Source of the DNA: an uncultured Collinsella sp. | Lineage (GTDB): Bacteria; Actinomycetota; Coriobacteriia; Coriobacteriales; Coriobacteriaceae | DNA: 20,705 nt | Assembly: GCA_900541205.1 (NCBI GenBank) | Contig: UQIV01000032.1 | Coordinates: 1-20,705 of the forward strand | Direction of reading: 5' to 3' | Shown here: one piece after another, positions 1 through 7,238 of the stretch | Layout: each line of letters starts with the position of its first letter | How positions within the stretch are numbered: position 1 is the stretch's first letter | The notes under the pieces: generated by a model | Seen by the model: only the letters and a program-made list of their open reading frames with translations | Databases searched by the model: none | What the model was told of the DNA's origin: nothing | Program-made: the position numbers and the translations under genes

Positions 1-246
1 GCCGAGCCCGCCGGCGCGATCAAAGTCCTGGGCATCGTGCTGGTGCTCGCGTCCATCCTGATCATGAACACCGATTTCTCCAAGCTGCGCAACAGTGCCT
101 TTGTCGGCCATATCGTTGAGAGCATGACCTTTAAGCCCAACGCGTGGTGGACGGAGAAATCGCAGGACATGGATCTGTTCCGCGAGCGCACCGGCATCGC
201 GCTGGAGCCCACCGTGCAGGAAAGCCCCTGGTACTTCGTGCGATAG
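1..246 (+). CDS. C-terminal end of a probable membrane transporter (EamA/DMT-like), partial
   Basis: The reading frame is open from the first base of the window and ends at a TAG at 244-246, so only the last 81 residues are visible. They start with one strongly hydrophobic helix (about residues 7-22, KVLGIVLVLASILIM) preceded by EPAG. This resembles the last transmembrane helix of EamA/DMT-family exporters, where a glutamate-proline pair precedes a glycine-rich final helix. The remaining ~55 residues are polar, contain WW and WYF motifs and look like a cytoplasmic tail; I do not recognise them. The family assignment is an inference from one helix and could be wrong. The gene is followed by about 180 bases that carry the promoter of the PTS operon, so it is probably a separate transcription unit. 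Confidence 0.5.
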   Translation, partial: AEPAGAIKVLGIVLVLASILIMNTDFSKLRNSAFVGHIVESMTFKPNAWWTEKSQDMDLFRERTGIALEPTVQESPWYFVR

Positions 247-383
247 GGGATTGGCGAGGCGTCTGATCTGGGGTTATCCAGTCGGCGCCGGCCAACCCAG
301 CCCCAACGTTTCAAGTACGTTAAACCCGTCAACGGTCGATTTTCATCCGCGAACGGTCTTTATACTAATTAGCAATATCCGCA

Positions 384-402
384 ACGTATAAGACGTTATA
401 AT
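384..402 (+). promoter_or_regulatory. Promoter and candidate GntR operator of the PTS operon
   Basis: A perfect -10 hexamer TATAAT lies at 397-402, 26 bases before the PTS start codon. Directly upstream, at 384-396, is ACGTATAAGACGT, two ACGT half-sites spaced by five bases. No good -35 hexamer is seen at the expected distance. A second copy with the same spacing, ACGTTATATACGT, lies upstream of the gntR gene at 6464-6476; the two match at 11 of 13 positions when one is read on the opposite strand. A repressor bound here would sit in the promoter spacer. The rest of 247-383 contains another -10-like hexamer, TATACT at 361-366, and no convincing terminator for the upstream gene. Confidence 0.55.
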
Positions 403-428
403 GACCATAACGAAAAGGAGGAGGCAAG

Positions 429-1352
429 ATGAATCAGATCATTCTCGCATCTCATGGCGGCCTGGCCGCAGGCGCCAAAGACACGCTCGAGATGGTTCTC
501 GGCGACGTGTCGAACGTCCACGTCGTGTCGCTTGCTCGTGACGACAAGGAGCCCATCACCAATAAGGTGGACGCCATGATCGCCACGTTCAACGCGGACG
601 ACACCGTTTATGTGCTGACCGATATGCTCGGCAGCTCGGTCAACAACAGCATGGTCGAGCTTTCCAAGAACGGCACGAAGTTCACGGTTGTCAGCGGTTT
701 CAACATCCCGCTGGCGCTCACGCTCGCTATGAGCCCCGTCCCCGTCAAGGGTGCCGAGCTCGCAGCCCTCATCAATGAGGCCCGCACCGGTCTGACCAAC
801 CCCAACGCACCGGTCGAGGCCGCCGCGGCTCCCGCCAAGAAGGCCAAGGCGTCCCGTCACAGCTCCGGTCCCGCCAAGATCGTCCTCGCACGTCTTGACT
901 ACCGTCTGCTGCACGGCCAGGTCGTCTTTACCTGGACCACCAAGGTCCAGGCCGAGCGCATCATCGTCGTCGACAACGCTGCCGCCAACGATGACATCAA
1001 GAAGGGCGCTCTTAAGCTGGCCAAGCCCCAGGGCGTGCGCCTGAACGTCTTCACCGTCGAGCGTGCCCTCGCCAAGATGGACAAGCTCAACACCCTCGGC
1101 GAGCGCGTCATGTTCGTCTTTGGCAACACGGCCGAGATGCTGCAGTTCTGCCAGGGCTACAAGCTCGACGCCATCAACCTGGGCGCCACCGCCAACCACG
1201 ACGGTGCCGATCAGGTCGGCGGCAAGGACAGCTCCGTCTTCCTCGACGCCACCCAGAAGGCAGACGTCAACCAGCTGCTCGACATGGGCATCAAGCTCTA
1301 CGTCCAGCAGACCCCTACGTATCAGAGCGTCGACATCGACGCCAAGCTGTAA
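429..1352 (+). CDS. PTS mannose/fructose/sorbose-family EIIAB fusion
   Basis: This 307-residue cytoplasmic phosphocarrier combines two mannose-family PTS domains. The EIIA domain (about residues 1-120) has the phosphorylated histidine at H9 in the ASHG motif, and DMLGSS at 65-70 matches the usual PTS-EIIA core. A linker rich in Ala, Pro and Lys (about 123-148) joins it to an EIIB domain (about 149-307) with the RLDYRLLHGQV motif; H162 should be its phosphorylation site. In this family phosphate passes from HPr to IIA, to IIB and then to the sugar bound in IIC/IID. The start is supported by an AAGGAGG site at 415-421. EIIC and EIID follow at 36 and 13 bases, so the three genes form one operon. 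The substrate cannot be read from this protein; the neighbouring deglycase suggests a glycated amino acid. Confidence 0.95.
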   Translation: MNQIILASHGGLAAGAKDTLEMVLGDVSNVHVVSLARDDKEPITNKVDAMIATFNADDTVYVLTDMLGSSVNNSMVELSKNGTKFTVVSGFNIPLALTLAMSPVPVKGAELAALINEARTGLTNPNAPVEAAAAPAKKAKASRHSSGPAKIVLARLDYRLLHGQVVFTWTTKVQAERIIVVDNAAANDDIKKGALKLAKPQGVRLNVFTVERALAKMDKLNTLGERVMFVFGNTAEMLQFCQGYKLDAINLGATANHDGADQVGGKDSSVFLDATQKADVNQLLDMGIKLYVQQTPTYQSVDIDAKL

Positions 1353-1388
1353 TCAACCAGGCTTTTGCCTGACTGAAAGGAGATGGGT

Positions 1389-2183
1389 ATGAATACGTTC
1401 ATCAGTGCGGTGCTCGTCGGCCTCGTCGGCGTGTTCTGCATGTGGGACTCCCGCCTGCTCGGTCGTCTTAACTTCGAGCAGCCCCTCGTTGGCGCTACGC
1501 TCGTCGGTCTGCTGCTGGGCGATGTGCCCACCGGCCTTGCCGTCGGTGCCGCCGTCGAGCTCGTGTCCATGGGCCTGGTGCAGGTCGGCGCTGCCGTTCC
1601 GCCCGATATGGTCCTGGGCGGCATCGTGGCCGCTGCCTTTGCGTGCCTGACCGATGCTTCCGCCGAGACCGCCATGACGATCGCTATCCCGGTCGCCGTC
1701 CTGGGTCAGCTCCTCGGCATCGTGTTCCGTTCCATCATCGCCGCCCTCACCCATGTGGCAGATAGCGCGATCGATAACGGAAAGTTCAAGACCGCCTACC
1801 GTATGCACATCTGCGCTGGCTCCGGTCTGTACGCCGTCATGTACTTCCTGCCGATCTTCCTCGCCGTCTTTGTTGGCACCGACCTGGTTCAGGCCATCGT
1901 CAACATGGTTCCCGAGTGGCTGTCCACTGGTCTTAACGTTTCGACCAAGATCATGACCGCCTACGGCTTGGCCCTGCTGCTCACCATGATGATCAAGAAG
2001 GGTATGACTCCGTTCCTGTTCATCGGTTTCCTGCTCGCCGCTTACCTCAACCTGTCCGTCATCGCGGTCGCTCTGATCGGTGTGTGCCTGGCTGTCGTCT
2101 TCATGGGCTTCAAGTTCAACGGTTCCCATGCAGCCGCCGGTGTCGATTCCGACTACGATCCGCTCGAAGACGACGAAGACTAA
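1389..2183 (+). CDS. PTS mannose-family EIIC permease
   Basis: A 264-residue integral membrane protein of the ManY/SorA type, which forms the transport channel together with EIID. Hydrophobic helices run through nearly the whole length. The N-terminal region contains the family pattern LLGRLNFEQPLVGATLVGLLLGD followed by an AVELVSMGLVQVGAAVPPD stretch, both typical of mannose-family EIIC. The acidic C-terminal tail ends DPLEDDED. Of two nearby ATG codons, the one at 1389 was chosen because the AAAGGAG site (1376-1382) stands six bases before it, whereas the ATG at 1383 directly abuts that site. The gene lies between EIIAB and EIID in the usual family order. Confidence 0.95.
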   Translation: MNTFISAVLVGLVGVFCMWDSRLLGRLNFEQPLVGATLVGLLLGDVPTGLAVGAAVELVSMGLVQVGAAVPPDMVLGGIVAAAFACLTDASAETAMTIAIPVAVLGQLLGIVFRSIIAALTHVADSAIDNGKFKTAYRMHICAGSGLYAVMYFLPIFLAVFVGTDLVQAIVNMVPEWLSTGLNVSTKIMTAYGLALLLTMMIKKGMTPFLFIGFLLAAYLNLSVIAVALIGVCLAVVFMGFKFNGSHAAAGVDSDYDPLEDDED

Positions 2184-2196
2184 GGAGGAACACACT

Positions 2197-3030
2197 ATGG
2201 CAACCGCAACCAAGGACGTGTCCCTGAACAAGAAGGTCAGCCAGTTCTTCTGGCGCTCCTGGGCCATCCAGGCCTCTTGGAACTACGAGCGTCAGATGAA
2301 CATGGGCTTCCTCTACGGCATGGTTCCCACGCTCGACCGCCTCTATCCGGACGAGTCCGACCCCAAGCAGCTCGCTGCTAAGAAAGAGGCTTACCACCGT
2401 CACATGGCGTTCTACAACTGCACCCCGCAGACGAGCGCCTTTATCCTGGGCCTCACCGCCTCCATGGAGGAGGAGTACGCCAAGGATCCCGAGAACTTCG
2501 ATCCTGATTCGATCAACGCGGTCAAGACCTCCCTCATGGGTCCGCTTTCCGGCATCGGTGACTCCTTCTTCCAGGGCACCATCCGCGTTATCGCCTTTGG
2601 CCTGGGCGTTCAGCTGGCTCAGCAGGGCTCCATCATGGGCCCGATCCTGGCCATGCTCATCTCCATCGTCCCCTCTGTGCTGATCACTTGGTTCGCAGCC
2701 AAGATGGGCTATCAGGGCGGCCACGAGTACCTGAGCAAGCTTCAGGGCGGCGACCTCATGGAGAAGCTCATGTATGTCTGCGGCATCGTGGGTCTTATGT
2801 CCGTGGGTGGCATGATCGCTACGCTGATCGGCGCCACCACCCCGCTGCAGTTCGCTGAGGGCACCGTTGTTATCCAGGACATCCTGGACGGCATGATGCC
2901 CCAGATGATCTCCCTCGGCCTCACCGGCCTTATGTACTGGCTCATCAAGAAGAACGTCAACACCGGTTGGCTTCTCGTGATCGCCATCGTCGGCGGCATC
3001 GCCCTCTCCGCGGCCGGCATCCTGGCCTAG
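2197..3030 (+). CDS. PTS mannose-family EIID component
   Basis: A 277-residue protein of the ManZ/SorM type, the second membrane subunit of mannose-family PTS permeases. The N-terminal half is amphipathic and carries the hallmark SWNYERQMNMGF and later GPLSGIGDSFFQGT motifs (about residues 28-39 and 117-130). The C-terminal half has several hydrophobic helices and ends with a helix near WLLVIAIVGGIALSAAGIL. A TAAGGAGG site that overlaps the stop of EIIC lies 8 bases before the ATG at 2197, so translation is probably coupled. The frame is open further upstream, but only this ATG has a ribosome site and gives the family N-terminus. Two strong hairpins follow before the deglycase gene. Confidence 0.95.
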   Translation: MATATKDVSLNKKVSQFFWRSWAIQASWNYERQMNMGFLYGMVPTLDRLYPDESDPKQLAAKKEAYHRHMAFYNCTPQTSAFILGLTASMEEEYAKDPENFDPDSINAVKTSLMGPLSGIGDSFFQGTIRVIAFGLGVQLAQQGSIMGPILAMLISIVPSVLITWFAAKMGYQGGHEYLSKLQGGDLMEKLMYVCGIVGLMSVGGMIATLIGATTPLQFAEGTVVIQDILDGMMPQMISLGLTGLMYWLIKKNVNTGWLLVIAIVGGIALSAAGILA

Positions 3031-3060
3031 TCGCGACCAAGCGCCTAATCGCTTTCCCCC

Positions 3061-3099
3061 GGGGGCCTGCCTGACATCCCATACCCCAGGCAGGCTCCC
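3061..3099 (+). terminator. Strong GC-rich hairpin after EIID, without a T-tract
   Basis: GGGGGCCTGCCTG (3061-3073) pairs with CAGGCAGGCTCCC (3087-3099), giving a 13-bp stem with one G-T pair and a 13-base loop. It begins 31 bases after the EIID stop. The bases after it (atccccaaaa) contain no T-run, so full intrinsic termination is doubtful. It may instead cause partial termination or protect the 3' end of the PTS message. Confidence 0.55.
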
Positions 3100-3108
3100 A
3101 TCCCCAAA

Positions 3109-3139
3109 ATGTGACAAAGGAGCGGTTCCTTTGTCACAT
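3109..3139. other. Perfect 13-bp inverted repeat between EIID and the deglycase gene
   Basis: ATGTGACAAAGGA (3109-3121) and its exact complement TCCTTTGTCACAT (3127-3139) are separated by five bases. No T-run follows. It lies 9 bases after the previous hairpin and about 90 bases before the deglycase start. It could be a processing or stabilising mRNA hairpin, or a dyad bound by a protein. The sequence alone does not decide. Confidence 0.6.
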
Positions 3140-3230
3140 CCTCAACGGGCCGGTGACTCGGTCCAAATCACGGTAACCCTGCGAGCGCCCGGCAATGTGG
3201 CGCCGCAAAAAATCGAAAGGAATGTGTCAG

Positions 3231-4214
3231 ATGTACGAGATCGACCTTAACCTCCCTAAGCAGATCGTCGCTGACGTCCTGTCCAACCACGAGATCCACA
3301 GCGTCGCCTTCGTCGGCTGCGGTGCCTCCATGTCCGACCTTTACCCCGCCAAGTACTTCCTGGCCAACAACACGGACAAGCTGAACGTTCAGATCTTCAC
3401 CGCTAACGAGTTCAACTACGACACGCCTTCCTGGGTCAACGAGCACACCTTCGTGATCACCTGCTCCCTCGGTGGCTCCACGCCCGAGACCGTCGAGGCT
3501 AACAAGACCGCCAAGAAGCACAACTGCCCGGTCGTCTCCCTCACCAACAAGGCTGGCTCCGCTCTGACCGTCGACGCCGACCACGTCATCGTTCACGGCT
3601 TCCATGCCAACTACGCTGCCAAGTGCGAGAAGCCCGGCTACGCCATCGCTCTTGCTCTCGAGATCCTTCAGCAGACCGAGGGCTATGACCACTACGAGGA
3701 CATGATCACCGGCCTCACCAACGTCTTCGATCTCTGCGAGAACGCCGCTCAGCACTGCAAGAAGCTCGCCAAGAAGTTCGCTGAGGACTTCAAGGACGAC
3801 AAGATGATTTACTTCATGGCCTCTGGTGCCTCCGAGAAGATGGCTTACTCTCACGCCGCCTTCCTGTTCACCGAGATGCAGTGGATCGACGCCGCCGCCT
3901 ACAACACCGGCGAGTACTTCCACGGCCCGTTCGAGGTTTCCACCGAGGGTAAGCCCTACGTCTTCTTCATGTCCGATGGCGCTACCCGTCCGATGGACGC
4001 CCGCGCCCTCACCTTCCTTGAGCGCATGGGCGCCAAGGTCGCTCTGATCGACTCCAAGGACTACGGCCTGGCTGACGCTGTGCCCGCGAGCGTCGTCACC
4101 TACTTCAACCCGCTGCTGCACCTCGCCGTTATGCGCGAGTACGGCAACCAGATCGCCGAGGCCCGTCAGCACCCGCTGACCATGCGTCGCTACATGTGGA
4201 AGCTTTCCTACTAA
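3231..4214 (+). CDS. SIS-domain Amadori-product 6-phosphate deglycase (FrlB/FraB/GfrF-like), copy 1
   Basis: A 327-residue protein with two SIS sugar-isomerase folds. The first contains FVGCGASMSDLYPAKYF and CSLGGSTPETVEA, the second MASGASEKMAYSHAAFLFTEMQW and GEYFHGPFE. E215 and H231, 16 residues apart, match the catalytic Glu/His pair of GlmS and FraB (from memory E488/H504 and E214/H230). The C-terminus RRYMWKLSY resembles that of FrlB. Such enzymes cleave fructose- or glucose-amino acid 6-phosphates to a hexose phosphate and a free amino acid. The start at 3231 stands 10 bases after a GAAAGG site; an ATG at 3222 is too close to it. All 18 Phe codons are TTC, suggesting high expression. 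The exact substrate (fructoselysine, glucoselysine or another) is not determined. Confidence 0.85.
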   Translation: MYEIDLNLPKQIVADVLSNHEIHSVAFVGCGASMSDLYPAKYFLANNTDKLNVQIFTANEFNYDTPSWVNEHTFVITCSLGGSTPETVEANKTAKKHNCPVVSLTNKAGSALTVDADHVIVHGFHANYAAKCEKPGYAIALALEILQQTEGYDHYEDMITGLTNVFDLCENAAQHCKKLAKKFAEDFKDDKMIYFMASGASEKMAYSHAAFLFTEMQWIDAAAYNTGEYFHGPFEVSTEGKPYVFFMSDGATRPMDARALTFLERMGAKVALIDSKDYGLADAVPASVVTYFNPLLHLAVMREYGNQIAEARQHPLTMRRYMWKLSY

Positions 4215-4248
4215 TCACAAGTAAGTAGACCTTACGGGTTGATTGAGA

Positions 4249-4280
4249 GGGGATGGGGTTTGTGCCCCGTCCCCTTTTTT
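4249..4280 (+). terminator. Rho-independent terminator after the first deglycase
   Basis: GGGGATGGGG (4249-4258) pairs with CCCCGTCCCC (4265-4274), with one T-G pair and a six-base loop, and is followed by six Ts (4275-4280). It lies 34 bases after the deglycase stop. The next gene begins only 20 bases later, so it must be read by readthrough or from a promoter I do not see. Confidence 0.88.
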
Positions 4281-4300
4281 GCTATCGAAAGGAGATACGT

Positions 4301-4930
4301 ATGATCAAGGCAGTGCTGTTTGACATGGACGGCGTGCTGGTCGATACCGAGTGGTTCTACAACCGTCGTCGCGTGGCGTTTATGGAAGAGAAGGGCTTTC
4401 ACTTTGACGAGATCCCCGATCTTTCGGGGTCTAACGAGCCTGCCATTTGGAAGTCGCTGGTACCCGACGATGTTGAGCTGCGCGAGCGCCTGCGCGTGGA
4501 GTACAAGCAGGTCTACAGCCCGGACCATCCCGTTCCGTATGCCGAACTGCTCAACGAGCAGACGGAGCCGGTGATGCGCAAGCTGCACGAGCGCGGCGTG
4601 AAGTGCGCCATCGCAAGCTCGTCCTATCGCGAGCTCATTGACGAGCTGGTGGGGATTGCCGGTATCGCCGACGTGCTGGACTACACCATCAGCGGTCACG
4701 AGTGCAGTGCGTTTAAGCCCGACCCCGAGATCTACCTGCGAGCCATGGGGGCGCTGGGGGTGGAGCCTGCCGAGTGCCTGGTTATCGAGGACTCGCCTTT
4801 GGGGATCGAGGCCGGCAAACGCTCCGGCGCCCGCGTCCTGGCGCTGCGTCCGCACGAGGGCGTCAACCTAGATCAGTCCGCCGCCGACGTTGTCATCGAC
4901 AGCCTGACCGACATTTTGGCCGCTTTGTAG
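4301..4930 (+). CDS. HAD-superfamily hydrolase, beta-phosphoglucomutase-like
   Basis: A 209-residue HAD subclass I protein. Motif I is FDMDGVLVDTE with the nucleophile D8 and acid/base D10, motif II is the serine run at S106-S108, motif III is K139 in FKPDPEIY, and motif IV is the acidic pair E163-D164 in IEDSPLGIEAG. An alpha-helical cap fills about residues 16-85. Relatives are sugar-phosphate phosphatases and beta-phosphoglucomutases. The start at 4301 follows a GAAAGGAG site (4287-4294); longer in-frame starts lie inside the upstream terminator. Its place behind the deglycase hints at a role in handling a sugar phosphate from the same pathway, but the substrate cannot be inferred. Confidence 0.85.
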   Translation: MIKAVLFDMDGVLVDTEWFYNRRRVAFMEEKGFHFDEIPDLSGSNEPAIWKSLVPDDVELRERLRVEYKQVYSPDHPVPYAELLNEQTEPVMRKLHERGVKCAIASSSYRELIDELVGIAGIADVLDYTISGHECSAFKPDPEIYLRAMGALGVEPAECLVIEDSPLGIEAGKRSGARVLALRPHEGVNLDQSAADVVIDSLTDILAAL

Positions 4931-5027
4931 TGTCAATCCGCCGCGAGAAGCATTGGTTCACGCGTCTTTTGCTGCGGATTGGCTTAATTTGTCCTCTATT
5001 TGGATTCGTTTGGCTTCGATTCGGACT

Positions 5028-5146
5028 AAGTGAGTAGACTTTTTGGTGCAGTACGAGCACAAAGTGCATCTGCTCTAGCAAAACCGCAGGTCACAGGGGT
5101 GGCGGTTTTGGGTGTGCTCGGCAGATCGTAAAAAGTCTACTCACTT
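5028..5146. repeat. Structured element with 17-bp terminal inverted repeats and nested hairpins
   Basis: AAGTGAGTAGACTTTTT (5028-5044) and its exact complement (5130-5146) enclose 85 bases. Inside, CGAGCAC (5054-5060) pairs with GTGCTCG (5114-5120), and CAAAACCGC pairs with GCGGTTTTG about a 14-base loop. The whole 119 bases could fold into one long rod. A partial relative, ACAAGTAAGTAGACCTTACG, follows the first deglycase at 4217-4236. The element lies in a 355-base gap without genes (4931-5285). The start of that gap holds an 8-bp dyad, CAATCCGC/GCGGATTG (4934-4941, 4974-4981), that may help to terminate the HAD transcript. It could be a structured RNA, a double terminator or a small MITE-like repeat. 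Confidence 0.6.
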
Positions 5147-5231
5147 GTAATTTGGGCCTTTGGTCGTGGAGGCTGTTGGTCCCGCTTTGGTTGTCGAGAG
5201 AGGGTGAATTGAAGCGCCCCCGCACGCTCCA

Positions 5232-5240
5232 TGCTACAAT
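5232..5240 (+). promoter_or_regulatory. Extended -10 promoter of the YitT-family gene
   Basis: TGCTACAAT at 5232-5240 fits an extended -10 element (TGn plus TACAAT). A TTGAAG lies upstream, but at a spacing of 20 it is a poor -35. The same core GCTACAAT is seen on the minus strand before the dehydrogenase gene (around 13337-13344). Confidence 0.45.
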
Positions 5241-5285
5241 CGCGGGCATGCCCCACAACTACATCTGCCTTCGAAAGGAGCTTCC

Positions 5286-6293
5286 GTGGCGAACGCCATC
5301 GATCAGCTCACGGACCGCGTGCTCGTGCTCGGCCGCCTCACCATCGTCCGCCGTGCCATTACCGCCGTGGCGGTCACAATTTCTGCCGTCCTCCAAACAT
5401 TCCTGATCCAGGCGTTCATTCAGCCCGCCGACCTGCTTCCGAGCGGTCTCACCGGCGTCGCGGTCCTGCTCGATCGCGTTACCTCGCTGGGCGGCGTTCA
5501 CATCGACATCTCGCTCGGCATGCTTGCGCTCAACATTCCCGTGGCGCTCCTATGCTGGAGCGGCATTAGCAAGCGCTTCGTCATCTTCTCGATGATGCAG
5601 GTCGTGCTCTCGTCGCTGTTCCTCAACGTCTTTCACTTCGCTCCATTTTTGGGCGACAAGATTATGCTCATCATTTTTGGCGGCGTGGTCTCGGGTCTGG
5701 GCGCTGCCATCGCGCTAAAGTCCGGCGCATCTACCGGCGGCACCGACTTTATCGCGCTGTGGGTCTCCAACCACACGGGCAAGACCATCTGGGGCGTTAT
5801 CTTTGGTTTCAATTGCTTTATCCTGGCGATCTTTGGCTTTATGTTTGGCTGGGACAACGCGGCGTACTCCATCGTGTTCCAGTTTATTTCGACCAAGACC
5901 ATCGACAGTTTCTATCGTCGCTACGACCGTGTGACGCTGCAGATCACGACGCGCAGGGCAGACGAAGTCATGACCGCCTATGTTGACCATTTTCAGCACG
6001 GCATTAGCTGTGCCGAGGTCATCGGCGGATACAGCCGCGAAAAGATGTACCTGCTGCACGCCGTTGTATCGACCTACGAGAGCCAGGACATTATCAAGCT
6101 GGTGTGCGACATTGATCCCGGCGCCGTGATCAATGTGTTCCACACGCTCAACTTTGTGGGCGGCTGGTGGGGCGGTCATGTCGACGAGCCCATGCCCACG
6201 GCCGTACCCGATCCCGACAAGCCCGCGCGTATGGCCAGCAGACAGGCGCGCCTCAGCGAGCAGGACAGCCTGCAGCAGGACGACGGCAGGTAG
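5286..6293 (+). CDS. YitT/YqfU family membrane protein (DUF161 + DUF2179)
   Basis: A 335-residue membrane protein of unknown transport function. The N-terminal two thirds hold about five hydrophobic helices (residues ~20-195) with the family patterns QAFIQPADLLPSGLTGVAVLL and ALKSGASTGGTDFIALW. The soluble C-terminal part (about 220-300) has the DUF2179 signature, RYDRVTLQITTR and a region ending VINVFHTLNFVGG. It starts with GTG, preceded at five bases by GAAAGGAG (5273-5280); no better ATG fits. The last ~40 residues are polar and look disordered. It has its own promoter and a strong terminator, so it is monocistronic. No link to the PTS/deglycase system can be shown. Confidence 0.88.
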   Translation: MANAIDQLTDRVLVLGRLTIVRRAITAVAVTISAVLQTFLIQAFIQPADLLPSGLTGVAVLLDRVTSLGGVHIDISLGMLALNIPVALLCWSGISKRFVIFSMMQVVLSSLFLNVFHFAPFLGDKIMLIIFGGVVSGLGAAIALKSGASTGGTDFIALWVSNHTGKTIWGVIFGFNCFILAIFGFMFGWDNAAYSIVFQFISTKTIDSFYRRYDRVTLQITTRRADEVMTAYVDHFQHGISCAEVIGGYSREKMYLLHAVVSTYESQDIIKLVCDIDPGAVINVFHTLNFVGGWWGGHVDEPMPTAVPDPDKPARMASRQARLSEQDSLQQDDGR

Positions 6294-6336
6294 AGTGTTG
6301 GTATTTTGCCGGCACGGCGCAATCCTGTCCGCTTGA

Positions 6337-6376
6337 GCCTCCCGAAAGCCTCGCTGCTTTCGGGAGGCCTTCGTTT
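6337..6376 (+). terminator. Terminator hairpin after the YitT-family gene
   Basis: GCCTCCCGAAAGC (6337-6349) and GCTTTCGGGAGGC (6356-6368) form a perfect 13-bp stem with a six-base loop, followed by the imperfect T-rich tail cttcgttt. The tail merges into a dispersed repeat starting at 6372. The same arrangement occurs behind hicB on the other strand. Confidence 0.8.
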
Positions 6377-6421
6377 GCCCAGATAAAACCTACCAAAATG
6401 AAGCTGTCGCTTTTTGGTAGG
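6372..6421 (+). repeat. Dispersed intergenic repeat, copy A (CGTTTGCCCAGATAAAACCT type)
   Basis: These 50 bases match 16650-16699 on the minus strand at 44 positions without gaps; the first 20 bases, CGTTTGCCCAGATAAAACCT, are identical. Inside copy A, CCTACCAAAA pairs with TTTTGGTAGG to give a 10-bp stem. Both copies start within three bases of the base of an unrelated strong hairpin. Function unknown. Confidence 0.75.
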
Positions 6422-6463
6422 GAGGGTGTATCGTTTTATCATTATGAGGTAACATGAAACTAG

Positions 6464-6476
6464 ACGTTATATACGT
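6464..6476. promoter_or_regulatory. Candidate operator of the first GntR regulator
   Basis: ACGTTATATACGT has two ACGT half-sites five bases apart and contains a -10-like TATATA. It matches the motif in the PTS promoter (384-396) in spacing and at 11 of 13 positions after reversal; AGACGTTATA is also shared in direct orientation. It lies 38 bases before the regulator start, which suggests autoregulation together with control of the PTS operon. Confidence 0.5.
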
Positions 6477-6513
6477 ATTAGTTATTTCGATATTTCGATA
6501 AGAGTGATTAGAT

Positions 6514-7233
6514 ATGCCTACACCCAAAAATGCACCGCTTTACCAGCAGATTTATGACGAAATCAAGGATGCGATCGAGAAAGGTGTTTATGCACCCAAG
6601 GAGCGTATTCCGTCCGAGCTTGAGCTAGCCGAGCAGTACGAGGTGAGCCGCATCACGGTGCGCCGCGCCGTCGAGGAGCTGTGCTCCGATGGCTACCTGG
6701 TTAAGCAGCAGGGCCGCGGCACCTTTGTTTCCACGCCGCACATCAATCGCCAGTTCCACGCCTCGACGCTGCAGACGTTTACCGCGCTGTGTGCCAACAA
6801 CGGCATGAAGGCCGGTGCACATGTGGTCGATCGCCAGATTGTGCCGGCGCGCCAAAACGAGATGGAGTTCTTTGGCCTGCAGAAGGATGCGCTGCTGCTG
6901 CATATCAAGCGCGTGCGTACGGCCGACGGCGAGCCCATCTTTGAGGAGAACATCTTTGTGCCGTTTGACGCCTACCGTGAGCTGTTGACGGCCGATCTTG
7001 AGGACAAGTCGATTTTTGCCGAGGTCGAGCGTGTTGGCGGAACGCCGATTGTCTCGGTTGGCTACCGTACGGTCGAGGCCGTTCGAGCTAACGCCGAGCA
7101 GGCGGCCGAGCTGGGCATTGCTCCGCACGATCCGCTGCTCAACCTGCGTGCCGGCTTTACCGGTCCCAACGATGAGCCGGTCTTGCTCGGCAAACAGTAC
7201 TACGTGGGTAGCCGCTACGTCATGGTGATGTAG
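6514..7233 (+). CDS. GntR family transcriptional regulator, HutC subfamily (UTRA domain), copy 1
   Basis: A 239-residue regulator. An N-terminal winged helix (about residues 8-75) shows the GntR pattern PLYQQIYDEIKDAI, IPSELELAEQYEVSRITVRRAV and QQGRGTFV. A UTRA effector domain follows (about 95-235), with LLLHIKRVRTADGEPI and a C-terminal LLGKQYYVGSRYVMVM. UTRA domains usually bind a phosphorylated sugar or amino-sugar that releases the repressor from DNA. The ribosome site before the ATG is weak (aagagtga), as is common for repressors. The ACGT-N5-ACGT motif upstream is shared with the PTS promoter, which suggests that this protein controls uptake. It resembles the second regulator in this window throughout, so the two are probably paralogues. 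Confidence 0.93.
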   Translation: MPTPKNAPLYQQIYDEIKDAIEKGVYAPKERIPSELELAEQYEVSRITVRRAVEELCSDGYLVKQQGRGTFVSTPHINRQFHASTLQTFTALCANNGMKAGAHVVDRQIVPARQNEMEFFGLQKDALLLHIKRVRTADGEPIFEENIFVPFDAYRELLTADLEDKSIFAEVERVGGTPIVSVGYRTVEAVRANAEQAAELGIAPHDPLLNLRAGFTGPNDEPVLLGKQYYVGSRYVMVM

Positions 7234-7238
7234 CTCTA

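Noticed and set aside
3055..3230. Riboswitch between EIID and the deglycase
   Set aside because: The two hairpins do not match any riboswitch layout I know, and conserved junction sequences are not recognisable.
3168..4172. Long minus-strand open frame opposite the first deglycase
   Set aside because: Mirror of a strongly biased GC-rich gene; the product has no recognisable domain and there is no ribosome site.
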